A stretch of DNA of 31,302 bases from Maricaulis sp034659015. GTDB taxonomy: Bacteria; Pseudomonadota; Alphaproteobacteria; Caulobacterales; Maricaulaceae. The notes under the pieces were generated by a model that was not told the DNA's origin, made no database searches, and was given only the letters and a program-made list of their open reading frames with translations. The position numbers and the translations under genes were made by a program. Shown here one piece after another: positions 1 through 6,590 of the stretch. Each line of letters starts with the position of its first letter. Positions within the stretch are counted from its first letter, which is position 1. The stretch lies in assembly GCA_034659015.1 (NCBI GenBank), contig JAYEGL010000026.1:1-31302 (forward strand). Direction: 5' to 3'.

Positions 1-157
1 CGCGGCCTCACCCGAAACGGAAGCCGAAGCCGAGCCCGAAGAGACGGCCCCGGCGGCTGAAAAGCCGGCCAAGAAGACGCCTGTCGAGGCGGAGGGCGAC
101 GACAACAAGCCCAAACGCCGCGGCTGGTGGAACCGGACCGGCCTGTTCGGCAACTGA
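1..157 (+). CDS. rne: Ribonuclease E, C-terminal end (partial)
   Basis: Only the last 51 codons are present, open from position 2 to TGA at 155-157. The tail is low-complexity, rich in Ala, Glu, Pro and Lys, and ends in a basic-aromatic peptide KPKRRGWWNRTGLFGN. In Caulobacter the extreme C-terminus of RNase E carries a GWW motif that docks polynucleotide phosphorylase in the RNA degradosome; the same arrangement is visible here. The acidic, disordered linker before it is typical of the scaffold half of alphaproteobacterial RNase E. A strong hairpin follows the stop codon directly. The catalytic domain lies outside the window, so the assignment rests on the tail alone; another protein with a GWW tail is possible but less likely. 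Confidence 0.72.
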   Translation, partial: AASPETEAEAEPEETAPAAEKPAKKTPVEAEGDDNKPKRRGWWNRTGLFGN

Positions 158-162
158 CGATG

Positions 163-191
163 CGGCCGGACCGGACCGACCGGTCCGGCCG
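163..191 (+). terminator. Hairpin terminator after rne
   Basis: A perfect 12-bp inverted repeat (163-174 with 180-191) with a 5-nt ACCGA loop starts 6 nt after the rne stop codon. The stem is almost entirely G+C. No T-tract follows, so it may act as an mRNA 3'-end stabiliser or a weak intrinsic terminator rather than a canonical one. Confidence 0.6.
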
Positions 192-293
192 TCATCGCCC
201 GTTCAGGCAGGATGCCGGAATGTGGAACGGGTAGCGTGCGGGGAACACGCTGCTATCATGATGCAAAGGCGGGGGCCGAGTAGTGGAGGCAGG

Positions 294-1664
294 ATGTCCG
301 TCCTGAGAACCATCGCCGCAGCCGCCAGCCTCGTCCTGACTGTTCAGTCGGCAGGCTGGGCCCAGTCGCTCATCCGGGACACCGAGATCGAGCACGTGAT
401 GCGCGGCTATGCCGACCCGATCCTCGAGGCGGCCGGCCTCGAACCCAATGACGTCGATTTCTACCTGGTGGCCGATCCCGAGATCAACGCCTTCGTGACC
501 GGCGGGCAGAACATCTTCATGCATACCGGCATGATCGTGGAGGCCGACACGCCCAACCAGCTCAAGGGCGTGATCGCACACGAAACCGGCCATATCACCG
601 GCGCTCACCTGGCCCGCGCGGGCGACGCCATGTCGGCGGCGCGCGCGCCCATGTTCGTCAGCCTCGGCCTGGGTGTGCTGGCCGCGCTGGCCGGCGAGGG
701 CGGCGCCGCGGGGGCCCTGATGGCCTCCAGCCAGCAATTCGGCGCCCTCTCCTATCTCACCTACAGCCGCTCCCAGGAAGCCAGCGCCGACCAGGCCGCG
801 CTGCAATTCCTGGAGGCCTCAGGCGAAAACCCGGAAGGTCTGGTCGGCTTCTTCGAGCGCTTCCGCTACCAGGAAGTCATGTCCCAGGCCCGGCGCTTCC
901 CCTATTTCCGCTCCCACCCGTTGTCCTCGGACCGGATCGCCTCCTTGCGCCGCGGCGTCGCTGCCTCGCCCTATTCCGGCCAGGAAGACAGTCCGGAGGC
1001 GATGGCCGAACTGCGCCGTATCCAGGCGAAGATCTACGGCTTCCTGGTGGATCCGGATTACGTCTTCTACCGCTACCCCCAGAGCGACACCTCCCTGCCG
1101 GCCCGCTATGCCCGGGCCGTGGCCTATTATCACGATGCCCGCCTGGACCGTGCCCTGGAGGAGATCGAGAGTCTGCTCGCGGAGGAGCCGGACAATCCCT
1201 ATTTCCACGAGCTTCACGGCCAGATGCTGTTCGAGAGCGGCCATGCCGAAGAGGCGATCGGTCCCCACCGGCAATCGGTCGAGCTGGAGCCCACCGCTCC
1301 GCTGCTGCGGATCAATCTGGCGATTGCCATGATCGCGACGGAAAATCCGGAATACCGCGAGGAAGCGGCCCAGCATCTGCGCGTGGCGCTGGATATCGAG
1401 CCGGACAATGCCTTCGCCTGGTACCAGCTCTCCATCCTGCACGACCGCAATGGCGATACCGCCCTCGCCCAGTTGGCGGTTGCGGAACAGGCCTATGCGA
1501 CCGGCGACGAAATGCGCGCCTACCAGTTCGCCATGCGTGCCCGGGACGGACTTGAACAGGGCACGCCGGCCTGGTTCCGCGCCACGGAAATCCAGGCCGT
1601 CGCCCAGCCGTCCGAAGAGGAAATGCGCGAGATGCGCCGGCGTCAGCGCCAGCGCATGAATTGA
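294..1664 (+). CDS. BepA-like M48 family metalloprotease with TPRs
   Basis: A 456-residue secreted zinc metallopeptidase. The start at 294 is chosen because GGAGG lies 4 nt upstream (285-289) and a clean signal peptide follows (hydrophobic core about residues 5-20, likely cleavage after Ala23); an upstream in-frame GTG at 222 would bury the signal. The zinc site is HETGH at residues 96-100, with the third ligand E162 in an ExxxD motif, both standard for M48. The C-terminal half (about 270-420) is built of TPR-like helices. Length and layout match E. coli BepA/YfgC (487 aa), a periplasmic protease and chaperone for outer-membrane protein assembly and LptD maturation. The substrate here is inferred. 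The next gene starts 13 bp downstream in the same direction. Confidence 0.85.
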   Translation: MSVLRTIAAAASLVLTVQSAGWAQSLIRDTEIEHVMRGYADPILEAAGLEPNDVDFYLVADPEINAFVTGGQNIFMHTGMIVEADTPNQLKGVIAHETGHITGAHLARAGDAMSAARAPMFVSLGLGVLAALAGEGGAAGALMASSQQFGALSYLTYSRSQEASADQAALQFLEASGENPEGLVGFFERFRYQEVMSQARRFPYFRSHPLSSDRIASLRRGVAASPYSGQEDSPEAMAELRRIQAKIYGFLVDPDYVFYRYPQSDTSLPARYARAVAYYHDARLDRALEEIESLLAEEPDNPYFHELHGQMLFESGHAEEAIGPHRQSVELEPTAPLLRINLAIAMIATENPEYREEAAQHLRVALDIEPDNAFAWYQLSILHDRNGDTALAQLAVAEQAYATGDEMRAYQFAMRARDGLEQGTPAWFRATEIQAVAQPSEEEMREMRRRQRQRMN

Positions 1665-1677
1665 CGGGCGTCCCGCT

Positions 1678-2853
1678 GTGACGCCGCCCGATGACGATCG
1701 CTCGCCACCGGAACTGACGCTGCGCGCCGTGGACGGTCTGTCCGGTATCGATCGCGAAGCCTGGGACCGCATCGCCAATCCGCCGGGCCGGGAATACGAT
1801 CCTTTCCTCAGCTGGGATTTCCTGGAAGCCCTGGAAGCGAGCGGGTGTGTCGGAGAGGATGCCGGCTGGATCCCGCGCCATCTCGTCGTCGAAGACGCCT
1901 CGGGGGCACTGGCCGGCGCCCTGCCGCTCTATGCCAAGACCCATTCCATGGGCGAATATGTCTTCGATCATGGCTGGGCCGACGCCTTTGAACGGGCCGG
2001 CGGGCAATACTATCCCAAACTCCTCACGGCCGTGCCCTTCTCTCCGGTCACCGGGCGGCGCATTCTCGCCGAGGATCCGCAGATCCGGCGCGCCCTCGTC
2101 GCCGGCGCGGTCCAGACAACGCGGCAATGGATACTGTCCGGCTGGCATGTCAATTTTCCGACCCGGGCGGAATGGCAGGAATTGTCCGAGCTGGGCCTGC
2201 TGCAGCGCATGGACCGGCAATTCATCTGGACCAATCGCGGCTATGCCGACTATGACGCCTTCCTGGCCGATCTTTCCTCGCGCAAGCGCAAGGGGCTGCG
2301 CAAGGAACGCCGCGAGGCCCAGGCCGGCATCGCGATCGAGCACCTGTCCGGCGAGGCCCTGCGGCCGGAGCACTGGGACGTCTTCTACGCTTGCTATCAG
2401 GAGACAGGCGCGCGCAAATGGGGTTTTCCCTATCTCAATCGCGCCTTTTTCGATCTCCTCCACCAGCGCCTGGCCGACCGCGTGATCCTGGTCATGGCCA
2501 GGAAAGAGGGCCGCTATATCGCCAGCGCCCTCAACCTGGCGGGCTCCCATGCGCTTTACGGGCGCTATTGGGGACGGCTCGACGACCATCCCTTCCTGCA
2601 TTTCGAACTGTGCTATCATCAGGCCATCGACATCGCGATCGCGCGCGGGCTCGACCGGGTCGAGGCCGGTGCCCAGGGCGAGCACAAGCTGGCGCGCGGC
2701 TATCGCCCGCAACCGGTCTATTCGGCGCACTTCATCGCCAATGAGGGCTTCCGCGACGCCGTCGCCGACTTCCTCGCGCGCGAACGCCCCGCGGTGGAGA
2801 CCGATATCGCACTGCAGGACGAAGAAAGCCCGTTCAAGCGGGAGCCGTCCTGA
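1678..2853 (+). CDS. COG3146-type GNAT-fold acyltransferase-like protein
   Basis: This 391-residue protein starts at GTG 1678. It fits the COG3146/DUF482 family of FemAB/GNAT-fold proteins, annotated by analogy as peptidoglycan-biosynthesis N-acetyltransferases, with experimental function largely undefined. Visible hallmarks are the N-terminal PFLSWDFLEALE stretch, a basic SSRKRKGLRKERREA segment near the middle, and a C-terminal GAQGEHKLARGYRP motif typical of the family. There is no signal peptide or membrane segment, so it should be cytosolic and may use aminoacyl-tRNA or acyl-CoA donors. The ribosome-binding site is weak, and the gene lies 13 bp after the BepA-like protease, suggesting co-transcription. 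Family call is firm; biochemical role is not. Confidence 0.82.
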   Translation: MTPPDDDRSPPELTLRAVDGLSGIDREAWDRIANPPGREYDPFLSWDFLEALEASGCVGEDAGWIPRHLVVEDASGALAGALPLYAKTHSMGEYVFDHGWADAFERAGGQYYPKLLTAVPFSPVTGRRILAEDPQIRRALVAGAVQTTRQWILSGWHVNFPTRAEWQELSELGLLQRMDRQFIWTNRGYADYDAFLADLSSRKRKGLRKERREAQAGIAIEHLSGEALRPEHWDVFYACYQETGARKWGFPYLNRAFFDLLHQRLADRVILVMARKEGRYIASALNLAGSHALYGRYWGRLDDHPFLHFELCYHQAIDIAIARGLDRVEAGAQGEHKLARGYRPQPVYSAHFIANEGFRDAVADFLARERPAVETDIALQDEESPFKREPS

Positions 2854-2908
2854 TCCTTGGCGCAACCCTCTGAATCCGCTAAGTTCCGGCGGACTGCAGG
2901 GGGACAGC

Positions 2909-3796
2909 GTGAATACAGCCAATCTGATCAGGCGGGCCCTGGCCCTCGTCTTTCTCGGAGCGCTGCTCGTCGGCGGTTTCGGATCCTATTTCGCCCTGAA
3001 GGCCCGCGCCTTCGAGGACGCCGCCCGCGAATCGCGCCTGCTGCTCAATACCGCCCTGGCCATTCGCGGCTATACGATCGAGCATATCGCGCCGCTGCTC
3101 ACCGAGGACGGCTATGACGGTGATTTCCACGCTGAAACCGTCCCGTCCTTTGCCGCCCAGAGCGTGTTCGACGCGGTCTCCAGCGAAGATGTCGCCTATA
3201 CCTATCGCGAAGTCGCGCTCAACCCGACCAGTCTCGACGACCTGCCCGTGCCCTTCGAGATCCAGCTCATCAACGGCTTCCGCCAGGACGAGGCCCTGAG
3301 CGAGCGCATGGGGCGCTGGGAAGTCGACGGGCGCGAGCTCTTCTATCTGGCCCGCCCGATCCGCATCGAGAACGAGGCCTGCCTGACCTGCCATTCCACG
3401 CCGGATGCGGCACCGGCGGCGATGATTGCGCGATACGGGCCGAATAACGGGTTCGGCTGGCAGATGGGCGAAACCGTGGGCATCCAGATCGTCACCGTGC
3501 CGATCGAAGAAGAGATGAAGGGCGCCTACGAGCTCGTGCTGGTGCTCACCGGCGGGCTTCTGGTGATCTTCCTGATTGCCTACGCCCTGCTGTCGGGAAC
3601 GATCCACCGCAATGTCGTCGTGCCGCTGCAGGCGCTGGCGGCCCGGGCCGACGACGCCTCGGTCGGCGCCGATGGCGGCGACCCCCTGCCCGAGACGGGT
3701 GCGGAGGAAGTGCGCAGCCTGTCGCGCGCCATCGCCCGCCTGCAGCGCAGCCTGGCCAAGGCGCTGCGCGACGCGAAACGCTCCGGCGACAACTGA
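2909..3796 (+). CDS. DUF3365 (Tll0287-like) membrane haem-c sensor with HAMP-like tail
   Basis: A 295-residue protein from GTG 2909, preceded by an AGGGGGA ribosome-binding site. An N-terminal membrane anchor (about 6-28) leads into a periplasmic DUF3365/Tll0287-like domain containing a c-type haem motif C158-LT-C161-H162. A second membrane helix (about 208-230) is followed by a short HAMP-like region and a coiled coil (about 235-295). This is the layout of a redox or gas sensor, but there is no kinase, cyclase or methyl-accepting output domain: the protein stops after the HAMP-like helix. The MscS channel gene begins 1 bp after its stop codon, so the two are probably translated together. Haem attachment is inferred from the single CxxCH. 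Confidence 0.83.
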   Translation: MNTANLIRRALALVFLGALLVGGFGSYFALKARAFEDAARESRLLLNTALAIRGYTIEHIAPLLTEDGYDGDFHAETVPSFAAQSVFDAVSSEDVAYTYREVALNPTSLDDLPVPFEIQLINGFRQDEALSERMGRWEVDGRELFYLARPIRIENEACLTCHSTPDAAPAAMIARYGPNNGFGWQMGETVGIQIVTVPIEEEMKGAYELVLVLTGGLLVIFLIAYALLSGTIHRNVVVPLQALAARADDASVGADGGDPLPETGAEEVRSLSRAIARLQRSLAKALRDAKRSGDN

Positions 3797-3797
3797 G

Positions 3798-5309
3798 ATG
3801 TTCCGCCTCGCCCTCCTCGCCTTCGTCACCGCCCTCGCCTGGCTGATCTTCGCCTGGTCGGACGGCAATCAGCTCTTCACCACGAGCTTCCTGCCGGTGG
3901 CCCTCTATCATGTCGCGATCGGACTGACGGCAGCGCTCTTTGCGCTCGCAATCGCTGGCGTGGTCCTCAATCTGGGCCTGCGCCAGGGGCTGGGGATCGA
4001 GCCGACCGGCGCCCAGCGCGTCATCGTCTATGCCCTGGTCACCTTCGTGGCGAGCGCCGTGGCGCTGAAGGTGCTCGGCCAGAACATTACCGCCATCCTG
4101 ACCACATCGGCGATCATCACCGCCGTGGTCGGCTTTGCCCTGCAACCCACGCTGGGCGGGCTTTTCTCCGGCGTGGCGCTGCAACTGGACCGGCATCTCA
4201 AGCCGGGCAGCGGCATCATCTACAACGGCCAGGACACGCGCATCGAATCGATGAACTGGCGCTCGGTGATCGGCCGCCGGCGCGACCATTCGCTGATCGT
4301 CATCCCCAATTCCAAGCTCGCCGGCGAGGCGGTCGAGATCTATTCCGACGACCGCGCCACACGCCGCGACACCTATTTCTACGCGCCCGTTTCCATCCCG
4401 CCGCAACGCATCTCCAAACTGGTCCGCGAACTGGTCTCCGACCTGACCTATGTCGAGGGAACGCACGCGGTGATGGTCTCGCCGGTCGAGCAATTGCCCG
4501 AGATCGCCGCGCTGAAATACCGGGTCCGCTACCGTGTGGCCTATTATTTCGAGATCCCCGAAGTGGAGGGCGAGGTCTACCGGCGGATCTGGTACGGGTT
4601 TCAGCGCCATGACATTCCCCTGCCGGTATCGCGTCTCTACAGCGAGGAACTGCGCGACCGGCAGACCGGACCGCTGGGTTTTCCCGAAGGTTTCGACTTC
4701 CGCGACGCCGTGCGCGGTGCGCTCGGGCCGGATACGGACGAGGCGCAGATCGACAGCCTCGCCAGCCGGCTGGAAACGGATGGCCGCGTACTGCTCTACG
4801 GTCCCGGCGAACGGATATCCATACCCACCCAGTGGAGCGGGCGGCGCTATCTTCTGGCCGCCGGAAACCTCTCCCAGGACGATCCGGAGTTTGCCGACCG
4901 CCGGCGCTATGGCGCCTATCCCACCACGGGCGCGCGGCGGCTATTCGTCCACCAGCTCGCCGACAGCGCCCAGTTGCGCAAGATTGCCGACGAGCTGGCC
5001 CAGTTCATCGGCCCCTATGCGGAACAGGCCGTCAAACGCATGGCGCTGAACGCAGCGGATCTCGCCGCGCTGTGCCGCAACCTGGCCGAAGAGATCGAGG
5101 CCCCGGCCGATCGCGAGCGTTTCCTGGCCGCAACGCTGCCGCCCCAGGCGGAGAGCTGGCCACCCGGCCTGGTGTTCGAGGCAAGCCGCGACGTTTCGGG
5201 ACATTTTCTCTCCGTGCCCCACTTCCGTGCCGTCGACGAAGCGGTCATCATCGTGCTTCCCGACGACCTTGAGGACACATTCGAGCCACGCCGAGGAGAC
5301 ATGGCATGA
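3798..5309 (+). CDS. MscS-family mechanosensitive channel with unusual C-terminal extension
   Basis: A 503-residue inner-membrane channel starting at ATG 3798, 1 bp after the DUF3365 stop. Three membrane helices occupy about 5-20, 33-60 and 74-125. The pore helix and first beta strand are seen at 114-142 (ALQPTLGGLFSGVALQLDR), aligning with the MscS TM3 and beta-domain signature. A mixed alpha/beta MscS cytoplasmic domain runs to about 290. Beyond it is an extra ~210 residues: a segment with LLYGPGERI at 332-340, reminiscent of cyclic-nucleotide-binding folds, then a helical stretch at 388-445 containing the pattern ELAQFIGPYAEQAVKRMA. That IGP pattern resembles C-terminal modules seen in bacterial serine/threonine kinases and cyclases. 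The end overlaps the HIT start codon (ATGA). Confidence 0.82.
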   Translation: MFRLALLAFVTALAWLIFAWSDGNQLFTTSFLPVALYHVAIGLTAALFALAIAGVVLNLGLRQGLGIEPTGAQRVIVYALVTFVASAVALKVLGQNITAILTTSAIITAVVGFALQPTLGGLFSGVALQLDRHLKPGSGIIYNGQDTRIESMNWRSVIGRRRDHSLIVIPNSKLAGEAVEIYSDDRATRRDTYFYAPVSIPPQRISKLVRELVSDLTYVEGTHAVMVSPVEQLPEIAALKYRVRYRVAYYFEIPEVEGEVYRRIWYGFQRHDIPLPVSRLYSEELRDRQTGPLGFPEGFDFRDAVRGALGPDTDEAQIDSLASRLETDGRVLLYGPGERISIPTQWSGRRYLLAAGNLSQDDPEFADRRRYGAYPTTGARRLFVHQLADSAQLRKIADELAQFIGPYAEQAVKRMALNAADLAALCRNLAEEIEAPADRERFLAATLPPQAESWPPGLVFEASRDVSGHFLSVPHFRAVDEAVIIVLPDDLEDTFEPRRGDMA

Positions 5310-5743
5310 GCCTGGACGGCCAGTACGATCCCGACAATATCTTCGCCAAGATTCTCAAGGGGGAGATCCCCTGCGTGAAGGTCTACGAGGACGAGCACGT
5401 GCTGTCCTTCATGGACCTCTACCCGCAGGCGCCCGGCCACACGCTCGTCGTGCCGCGCGAACCGGCGCGCAATGCGCTGGAAATGACGGACGGCGCGCTG
5501 CAGGCGGCTGTCGTGCGGGTCAAGCGGATCGCCAATGCGGTGAAAACGGCGCTGGAACCGGACGGGATCGTCATCACCCAGTTCAACGGCGCGCCGGCCG
5601 GCCAGACCATCTTCCATGTCCATTTCCATATCATCCCGCGCACCGACGGCGTCCCTCTGGGCACGCATGGCGGCAGTCAGGCGGATACGGTGGAATTGCA
5701 GAAACAGGCCGAGAAGATCGCCGCGGCAATCGAAACGCCCTAG
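5306..5743 (+). CDS. HIT family nucleotide-binding hydrolase
   Basis: A 145-residue histidine-triad protein with the catalytic motif H104-V-H106-F-H108-II. The N-terminal part (NIFAKILKGEIP, then the VYEDEHVLSFMDL strand) is standard for the Hint/Hit branch. Such enzymes hydrolyse nucleoside phosphoramidates, including aminoacyl-adenylates; the specific substrate is not evident. Length equals that of Bacillus-type Hit (145 aa). The gene lacks the N-terminal zinc cysteines found in many relatives. Its ATG overlaps the stop of the MscS gene by four bases, so translation is coupled. Its TAG stop shares a palindromic CTAG with the stop of the convergent RHH gene. Confidence 0.92.
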   Translation: MSLDGQYDPDNIFAKILKGEIPCVKVYEDEHVLSFMDLYPQAPGHTLVVPREPARNALEMTDGALQAAVVRVKRIANAVKTALEPDGIVITQFNGAPAGQTIFHVHFHIIPRTDGVPLGTHGGSQADTVELQKQAEKIAAAIETP

Positions 5744-5958
5744 ATCGCCTCGCGCGCCGGCGGGACCGCCGGAGCGGCCGCCACCTCGCCCGGGGAGCGA
5801 TGCGTTTCGCGGCCGGCCTCTTCCCGGCTGAGCCAGAGTTCGAGTGCGTGCTCCATGATCGTTCCGAAGCTGGCATGGGCCCCGACATGGCGGGCCGCCC
5901 GGCGCACCAGGGCATCGGGCAGGTCCACGGAAACGGTACGCATTCTGGAACTGGTCAT
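5740..5958 (-). CDS. Ribbon-helix-helix (CopG/Arc-type) small DNA-binding protein
   Basis: A 72-residue protein. The first 45 residues show a ribbon-helix-helix pattern: beta strand MRTVSVDLPDALV, then two helices (RRAARHVGA and FGTIMEHALELWLSREE). The tail is Ala/Pro-rich. RHH proteins dimerise and bind inverted repeats, often their own promoter, and many are antitoxins. No toxin gene lies beside it: downstream is the convergent HIT gene (overlapping stop codons) and upstream is a small membrane-protein gene. Two short palindromes lie in its upstream region (5999-6011 and 6018-6027), good candidates for autoregulatory sites. Start could also be Met6 (codon 5941-5943). Function beyond DNA binding is unknown. 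Confidence 0.72.
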   Translation of the reverse strand: MTSSRMRTVSVDLPDALVRRAARHVGAHASFGTIMEHALELWLSREEAGRETHRSPGEVAAAPAVPPAREAI

Positions 5959-5998
5959 CTTCGCGTCCTGGCGGCTCGGAGGGATCGAACGAGACGCC

Positions 5999-6027
5999 GC
6001 ATACGATATGCAAAAATTATCGCGATA
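5999..6027 (-). promoter_or_regulatory. Twin palindromes upstream of the RHH gene
   Basis: GCATA-CGA-TATGC (5999-6011) and TATCGCGATA (6018-6027) are both perfect inverted repeats 40-70 bp upstream of the RHH start codon, in a locally AT-rich patch. RHH dimers commonly bind such short repeats in tandem. Operator function is inferred. Confidence 0.4.
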
Positions 6028-6048
6028 CGTGTGTCCGCGGTCACGCGT

Positions 6049-6076
6049 GGCCGGTTTTCCAGCCGGAAACCCGGCC
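6049..6076 (-). terminator. Hairpin after the small membrane-protein gene
   Basis: An inverted repeat with 12-nt arms (6049-6060 with 6065-6076) carrying one mismatch and a 4-nt loop lies immediately beyond the stop codon at 6079. It lacks a T-tract, so termination is tentative. Confidence 0.35.
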
Positions 6077-6078
6077 CT

Positions 6079-6492
6079 TCACCGCAACCGCCCCTCAAAG
6101 ACGAGGATGACCAGAAGGGCGATAATGGCGCCTTGCAAGGCGAAGGAGAACAACGCCCAGGAATCCACGTCGACCATGCCGGAAAACACGACATTGCCGG
6201 TCATCATCACCCAGTCAGACCGGTCCAGGAGGAAGGACAGGACAAAGGCGGGCAGAGCCCACCAGCGCCGCTTCCAGACCAGGACGAACACCACCGCATT
6301 CATGACAACGTGCGAGAAGAAGAAGGTTTCCTGCACCGCCATGAGCGATGTCACGAAGGCTTCGGCCTGATCCGGGTCGGGCCACAGACCGAGCCGGGCG
6401 GAAATGTCGTGCAGAGCCCAATAGATGCCATAGAGCACCTGGATGCCCACCAACGTCAGAAGGGTCCGATAAAAAAAGCCGCCGCGTTTCAT
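6079..6492 (-). CDS. Small four-helix membrane protein of unknown function
   Basis: A 137-residue hydrophobic protein starting at Met codon 6490-6492 (MKRGGFFYRTLL). Four likely membrane helices lie at about 8-27, 45-72, 77-93 and 112-132; the interior is rich in Trp and Phe. The loop between helices 3 and 4 contains DRSDWVMMTGNV. I do not recognise the family. It has its own Caulobacter-type promoter 30-56 bp upstream and is therefore probably transcribed apart from recQ, which lies 98 bp further upstream on the same strand. The larger in-frame reading upstream overlaps recQ and is not used. Confidence 0.7.
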   Translation of the reverse strand: MKRGGFFYRTLLTLVGIQVLYGIYWALHDISARLGLWPDPDQAEAFVTSLMAVQETFFFSHVVMNAVVFVLVWKRRWWALPAFVLSFLLDRSDWVMMTGNVVFSGMVDVDSWALFSFALQGAIIALLVILVFEGRLR

Positions 6493-6522
6493 GACACCCG
6501 TCTCGCTACCACTCGTCCGGGA

Positions 6523-6548
6523 GATATAGCGCCGCGCGCGCTTGTCAC
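6523..6548 (-). promoter_or_regulatory. Caulobacter-type promoter for the small membrane-protein gene
   Basis: On the minus strand the -10 element is GCTATATC (6530-6523), an exact match to the Caulobacter housekeeping consensus GCTANAWC. A -35-like GTGACA (6548-6543) lies 12 nt further upstream, within the usual 10-14 nt spacing. It sits about 30 bp before the start codon. Confidence 0.55.
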
Positions 6549-6590
6549 CTCGTATCGCCACACACGAACCGGGCCGTTGCAGTAAAACCT

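Noticed and set aside
192..806. Long open frame antisense to the M48 protease gene
   Set aside because: GC-rich DNA leaves long antisense frames. The plus-strand gene has a signal peptide, HExxH motif and a good ribosome-binding site; the antisense product has no recognisable pattern.
5740..6492. Toxin-antitoxin pair formed by the RHH protein and the upstream small protein
   Set aside because: The upstream product is a four-helix membrane protein with its own promoter, 120 bp away, not an adjoining small toxin; evidence is too weak.
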